A stretch of DNA of 64,000 bases from the NCBI GenBank assembly GCA_023055355.1, contig JALJCS010000001.1:82996881-83060880 (forward strand). The letters run 5' to 3'. The notes beneath the pieces are model-generated. The model worked only from the letters and a program-made list of their open reading frames with translations. It did no database searches and was not told where the DNA came from. The position numbers were made by a program, and so were the translations under genes. Below, piece after piece: positions 61,216-64,000 of the stretch. Numbering within the stretch: the stretch's first letter is position 1; every line of letters begins with the position of its first letter. This DNA is from Agelaius tricolor (Eukaryota; Chordata; Aves; Passeriformes; Icteridae).

Positions 61216-61233
61216 TGGTGACCCTGACGTGAT
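61216..61233 (+). other. Primer-binding site, tRNA-Trp type (copy 2)
   Basis: TGGTGACCCTGACGTGAT, matching the complement of the tRNA-Trp 3' end at 17 of 18 positions. It begins two bases after the LTR, as in avian sarcoma/leukosis viruses. Confidence 0.92.
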
Positions 61234-61273
61234 AGTTAGCAGAAGATAAGACAGCTGAGAGCTGTGGCGGCCA

Positions 61274-61428
61274 AGAGCTACGACAGACCATAGCCTTTGG
61301 GTCAGGGAGCTGTGAAAGAGTATGGCCTTTGAGCAAGGAGCTATGTGGGTTGTACATGGCCTGCAAGTCATGGAGAAATGTGTGTGTTGAACATGGCCTG
61401 TGAGTCATGGAGAAATGTATGTATTGTA
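61274..61428 (+). repeat. Tandem units in interior of copy 2
   Basis: Units at 61274-61304, 61305-61335, 61336-61370 and 61371-61407 (31, 31, 35 and 37 bp), then a partial fifth to about 61428. The first three correspond one-to-one to those in copy 1. The fourth (TGGAGAAATGTGTGTGTTGA then ACATGGCCTGTGAGTCA) appears to be an extra duplication. Confidence 0.8.
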
Positions 61429-61460
61429 ATTGAAGATCTGTATAACTGTTAACTTAAGTA

Positions 61461-61476
61461 AAAGCAAAGGGGGAAA
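61461..61476 (+). other. Polypurine tract of copy 2
   Basis: AAAGCAAAGGGGGAAA immediately before the 3' LTR; the last eight bases are identical to those in copy 1. Confidence 0.85.
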
Positions 61477-61764
61477 TATAGTAGAGGAAATGTATTTGAA
61501 TATGTGTATGGAGGCTTTGCGCCAGAGGTCCCGGTTGCCCTCGATGGGCTGCAGCTGTAACCAATGAAGATAACTGGGATAAAAGGGGGTGGGTTAGCCA
61601 GTATGGGAGAGCCTTGGAGGAGCCCTGGCCCAAGAGAGAACAGTGTGCCACAGAAGGAGTCTGTGCAGCGAAGATCTGCAGCCATGAGAATATGCCAAAG
61701 AGGTATGGACTTTAGAAATCTAATAACAACAATATGGGACTCTAGAAATAATAGAAGAACAACA
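61477..61764 (+). repeat. 3' LTR of TRIM-like copy 2
   Basis: 288 bp. It has one GGGCTGCAGCTGT unit, preceded by CCCTCGAT as in the first unit of the 5' LTR, then CCAAT at 61561-61565 and GATAAAAG at 61578-61585. The last 70 bp are identical to the end of the 5' LTR. Confidence 0.93.
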
Positions 61765-61770
61765 GTTTAG
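61765..61770. repeat. Right target-site duplication of TRIM-like copy 2
   Basis: GTTTAG, identical to 60896-60901. Confidence 0.92.
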
Positions 61771-64000
61771 ATGATAGAAGGTTCCTGAGAGAGAATAATT
61801 GGCAGGGTGGTGTTGATGCCATTTACTTATTAATATGGAACCTCTAACCAAAATAACTTAGGAAATAAATGACTAAATATGTTCTAAATGTAAAATAATT
61901 AAACATTCAGGGCATGATATTTATATGATATTCAGAGCAAGTATGTCTATTATATCCAATATGTTATGCAACTTTATCTAAAATGATAGATTAGGCCCGA
62001 TGAAGGAAAGCGAGAAAGAAAGGAGATAAAGAGCTGATGGGGAAGGAATTTACTAACAAAAATATTATTCCTGGAATAGCACCAGAAAATCATGGTACTC
62101 ACAGTTATATTTCCCTATGTATACTACATGTTATTCAGCAAGAATGGATGGTAATGTAGCAGAGGAATACTCATTTCATATTCTGAATTCCTAATCTTCA
62201 CAGTCATATTGCACTGTTTGACCCTAGCCCACCTATCCTGAATGAAATCATGCTGGTCTGAAAAGATCCTCCCTTAGCTCCTTTAGAGGACACTGACACT
62301 GCATAAAGCAGAGCAGCACAGAACACTCCAGGAAGCTGCAGTGTGCAGGGACAGCAGCATCGTTGCACCATGGCATTACTGCAGCTGAGCATCTCTGCTG
62401 GTACAGCAACACTCTGCTGGGACTGGAACTTGCTCTTTCAGCCTGTGCTCAAATTTCCCCAGAGAGTATAGCAGGAGCAAACTCACAGCTGGTACAGCAG
62501 CCAACATTTATTATTAGGAGTGTCAGAAGCATTTCTGAATATAAGCTGAACAGTGCTCTGTATGTTGTCCCTGCCTCCTCTTTCCAGCAATCTTGAAGTT
62601 ATTCTTAGGTAACTCCAGAACCCTTCACAGGGCTCTCAGAGGAGCAGAATAACCTTGGTACCACTGGTACCTCATGCATGTCTGAGCTAAACAACTAAAA
62701 AGGCCAGTAGGCAATGCTGCTGGCAGATTATTGACTTTCTTGTGATGGGACCTAACCTTTACAGACTGAGAAAAGATGTCATACTGGAAGAGCATACTTT
62801 GTGCTTAATTTCAAAGCTCTAAAAATACCCTAAGTATTTTGCCCCTATTTCTTATTTCCACGTGTTTAGAAGTAAATCTGTTTGTATATTGTGGGGAAGG
62901 AGATTTGGGATTTTACCCACATATGTACAAGAGAATAAGGTTTTCTGTCTATTTTGATTCTGCTTAGCTGTCACAATGTGAATAAAAAATATACAAGTAT
63001 AAATTTTCCCGAAAACAGATAAACAAAAGGAAACCATCTGGGCAACCTTCCTAGGGAAACAATGGCTGGGCCAACAATACACTGGATTTTGCTGCATCAG
63101 AAGGATGCTGTTAATCATCAATTGTCCTCCTCTGCTCCTTCTTTGTAAAATAAACCCAAAGGAGTTAAGATCAAATAGTAAATATTAATTATATCATCAA
63201 TAGTTGTTAAATCAATAGCTATCTCTGTGATATGCAGTAATAATTATTTTCTCCTCCTGCCTTTTCTTAATTTAAGTTCCAAATAATTTTTATTAATTGT
63301 GGATTTTTAAATGCGTTTTTATGTAAACTTCTCAGAAGGACATTTTGTAACACTTACTTTCATAGCCTGGCTGAAACAGATACTTTGTAGGAAGTTAAAA
63401 TTGAAAAAAAACCAAAAGTACTTAGAATCTGAAATGTTATTACTGCAAAAGGCCTTCATTATGTGATCTGTGTTGATGCTCTGCTACAGTAGAACCAAAC
63501 ACTAATATGAGGATGTGGCAATTTAAAAAAATATGTTAGCAAGCCCAAAATGCGTCTGAGTTAAGCATATCCTGGTTGTCTTCATTTAAAAAAAATAGGT
63601 TTTGTGAAGAATTAAGTAAGAAATGGCTTGAAGAAAAGGCAGCCTTTCAATGGTATCTGCTGTAAAGCAGCCAGGTCCAGCTGCAGCCTCCAACAGGCAT
63701 CTCCTATTTGGTTTTCCATCTTCTTTTAAGGAGCAGCCACACTTTGGGCCAGGATTGTTCAGGACAAAGAATCTGATCCAGTGGTATTGCACATAGGAAG
63801 GAGAGATGAGGTTTGGCCCTTTTCCCAGACAAACATGGTCCCAGCACAGTCAAGAACTGTCATTGAACTCCTAATCCAAATGCCTAGCTCCAAAGTCTGC
63901 ACTGTCCTGTTGAAGGTGACTCTTCCTAATTGCAGTCTGCTATATCACTGTGATCTTCAGTGCCTGAAAGTCACTGGGAGATTGATTTCAAAACTTGGTA
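61771..64000. other. Intergenic DNA, no gene recognised
   Basis: Unique sequence. A GC-richer stretch at 62220-62660 has frames of 62-77 codons on both strands with no recognisable similarity. No repeat or RNA gene is seen. Confidence 0.55.

Larger units (their letters stand above)
60902..61764 (+). mobile_element. TRIM-like non-autonomous LTR retrotransposon, copy 2
   Basis: Complete, 863 bp: 5' LTR 60902-61213, two spacer bases (AG), PBS 61216-61233, non-coding interior, polypurine tract 61461-61476, and 3' LTR 61477-61764, with GTTTAG on both sides. As in copy 1, there is no sense frame for any retroviral protein. The two copies share the interior over most of its length, so the short form was itself a mobile unit and not two independent deletions of a longer provirus. 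The two LTRs of this copy differ at roughly 6-7% of positions (eye count), so the insertion is not recent. Subfamily differences from copy 1 include GTATTTGAATATGTG at the start and an AATAATAGAAGAACAACA end. Antisense open frames (for example 61045-61371) are probably fortuitous. Confidence 0.95.

Noticed and set aside
1..64000. CRISPR arrays, operons, ribosome binding sites, tRNA or rRNA genes
   Set aside because: The sequence is vertebrate nuclear DNA; the regular repeats are LTRs, a minisatellite and microsatellites, and I found no tRNA cloverleaf or rRNA segment.

Overview
The window looks like a piece of a bird autosome or Z chromosome, most likely from a songbird. It is AT-rich and CpG-poor, with no bacterial gene organisation. 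The recognisable repeats are typical of birds: several CR1 LINE fragments, including one with a complete 3' end ending in an ATTCTGTG octamer, plus avian-type endogenous retrovirus LTRs. I recognise no intact protein-coding gene. This is intergenic or intronic DNA with a low repeat load. Assignment to passerines is inference; assignment to a bird is well supported.

Layout. At 10-351 (minus) there is a coding-looking remnant with one in-frame stop, abutted by a truncated ERVL-type LTR (352-845). At 1853-2709 lies a complete 857-bp element: LTR, tRNA-Trp-type primer-binding site, about 248 bp of non-coding interior, polypurine tract, LTR. At 4136-5424 is a solo LTR of the same family as the 352-845 fragment, with a perfect 5-bp target duplication and a 40-bp minisatellite inside it. 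From 5430 to 60895 the sequence is mostly unique AT-rich DNA. It is broken by CR1 fragments (8543, 13305, 16700, 32941, 37822, 40855 and 52045), a TA/TG microsatellite (20087), small tandem or inverted repeats, and an AT-rich palindrome cluster (46014-46177). At 60902-61764 a second copy of the short LTR element appears, 863 bp long, with a perfect 6-bp target duplication (GTTTAG).

The most interesting content is this pair of short LTR elements. Both carry everything needed in cis for retroviral replication: LTR promoter with CCAAT and TATA-like boxes, primer-binding site 2 nt after the LTR, polypurine tract, and 6-bp target duplications as made by avian leukosis-type integrases. Neither has any gag, pol or env. 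They look like a terminal-repeat retrotransposon in miniature (TRIM) that borrowed proteins from an alpharetrovirus-like (ERVK/class II-type) helper. Their interior is built of tandem units of 31-37 bp, and all four LTRs begin with TA instead of TG.

Long gene-free stretches between these elements are described individually. A few contain homeobox-like, octamer-like or X-box-like motif clusters that could be regulatory DNA; only an alignment with other bird genomes could settle this.
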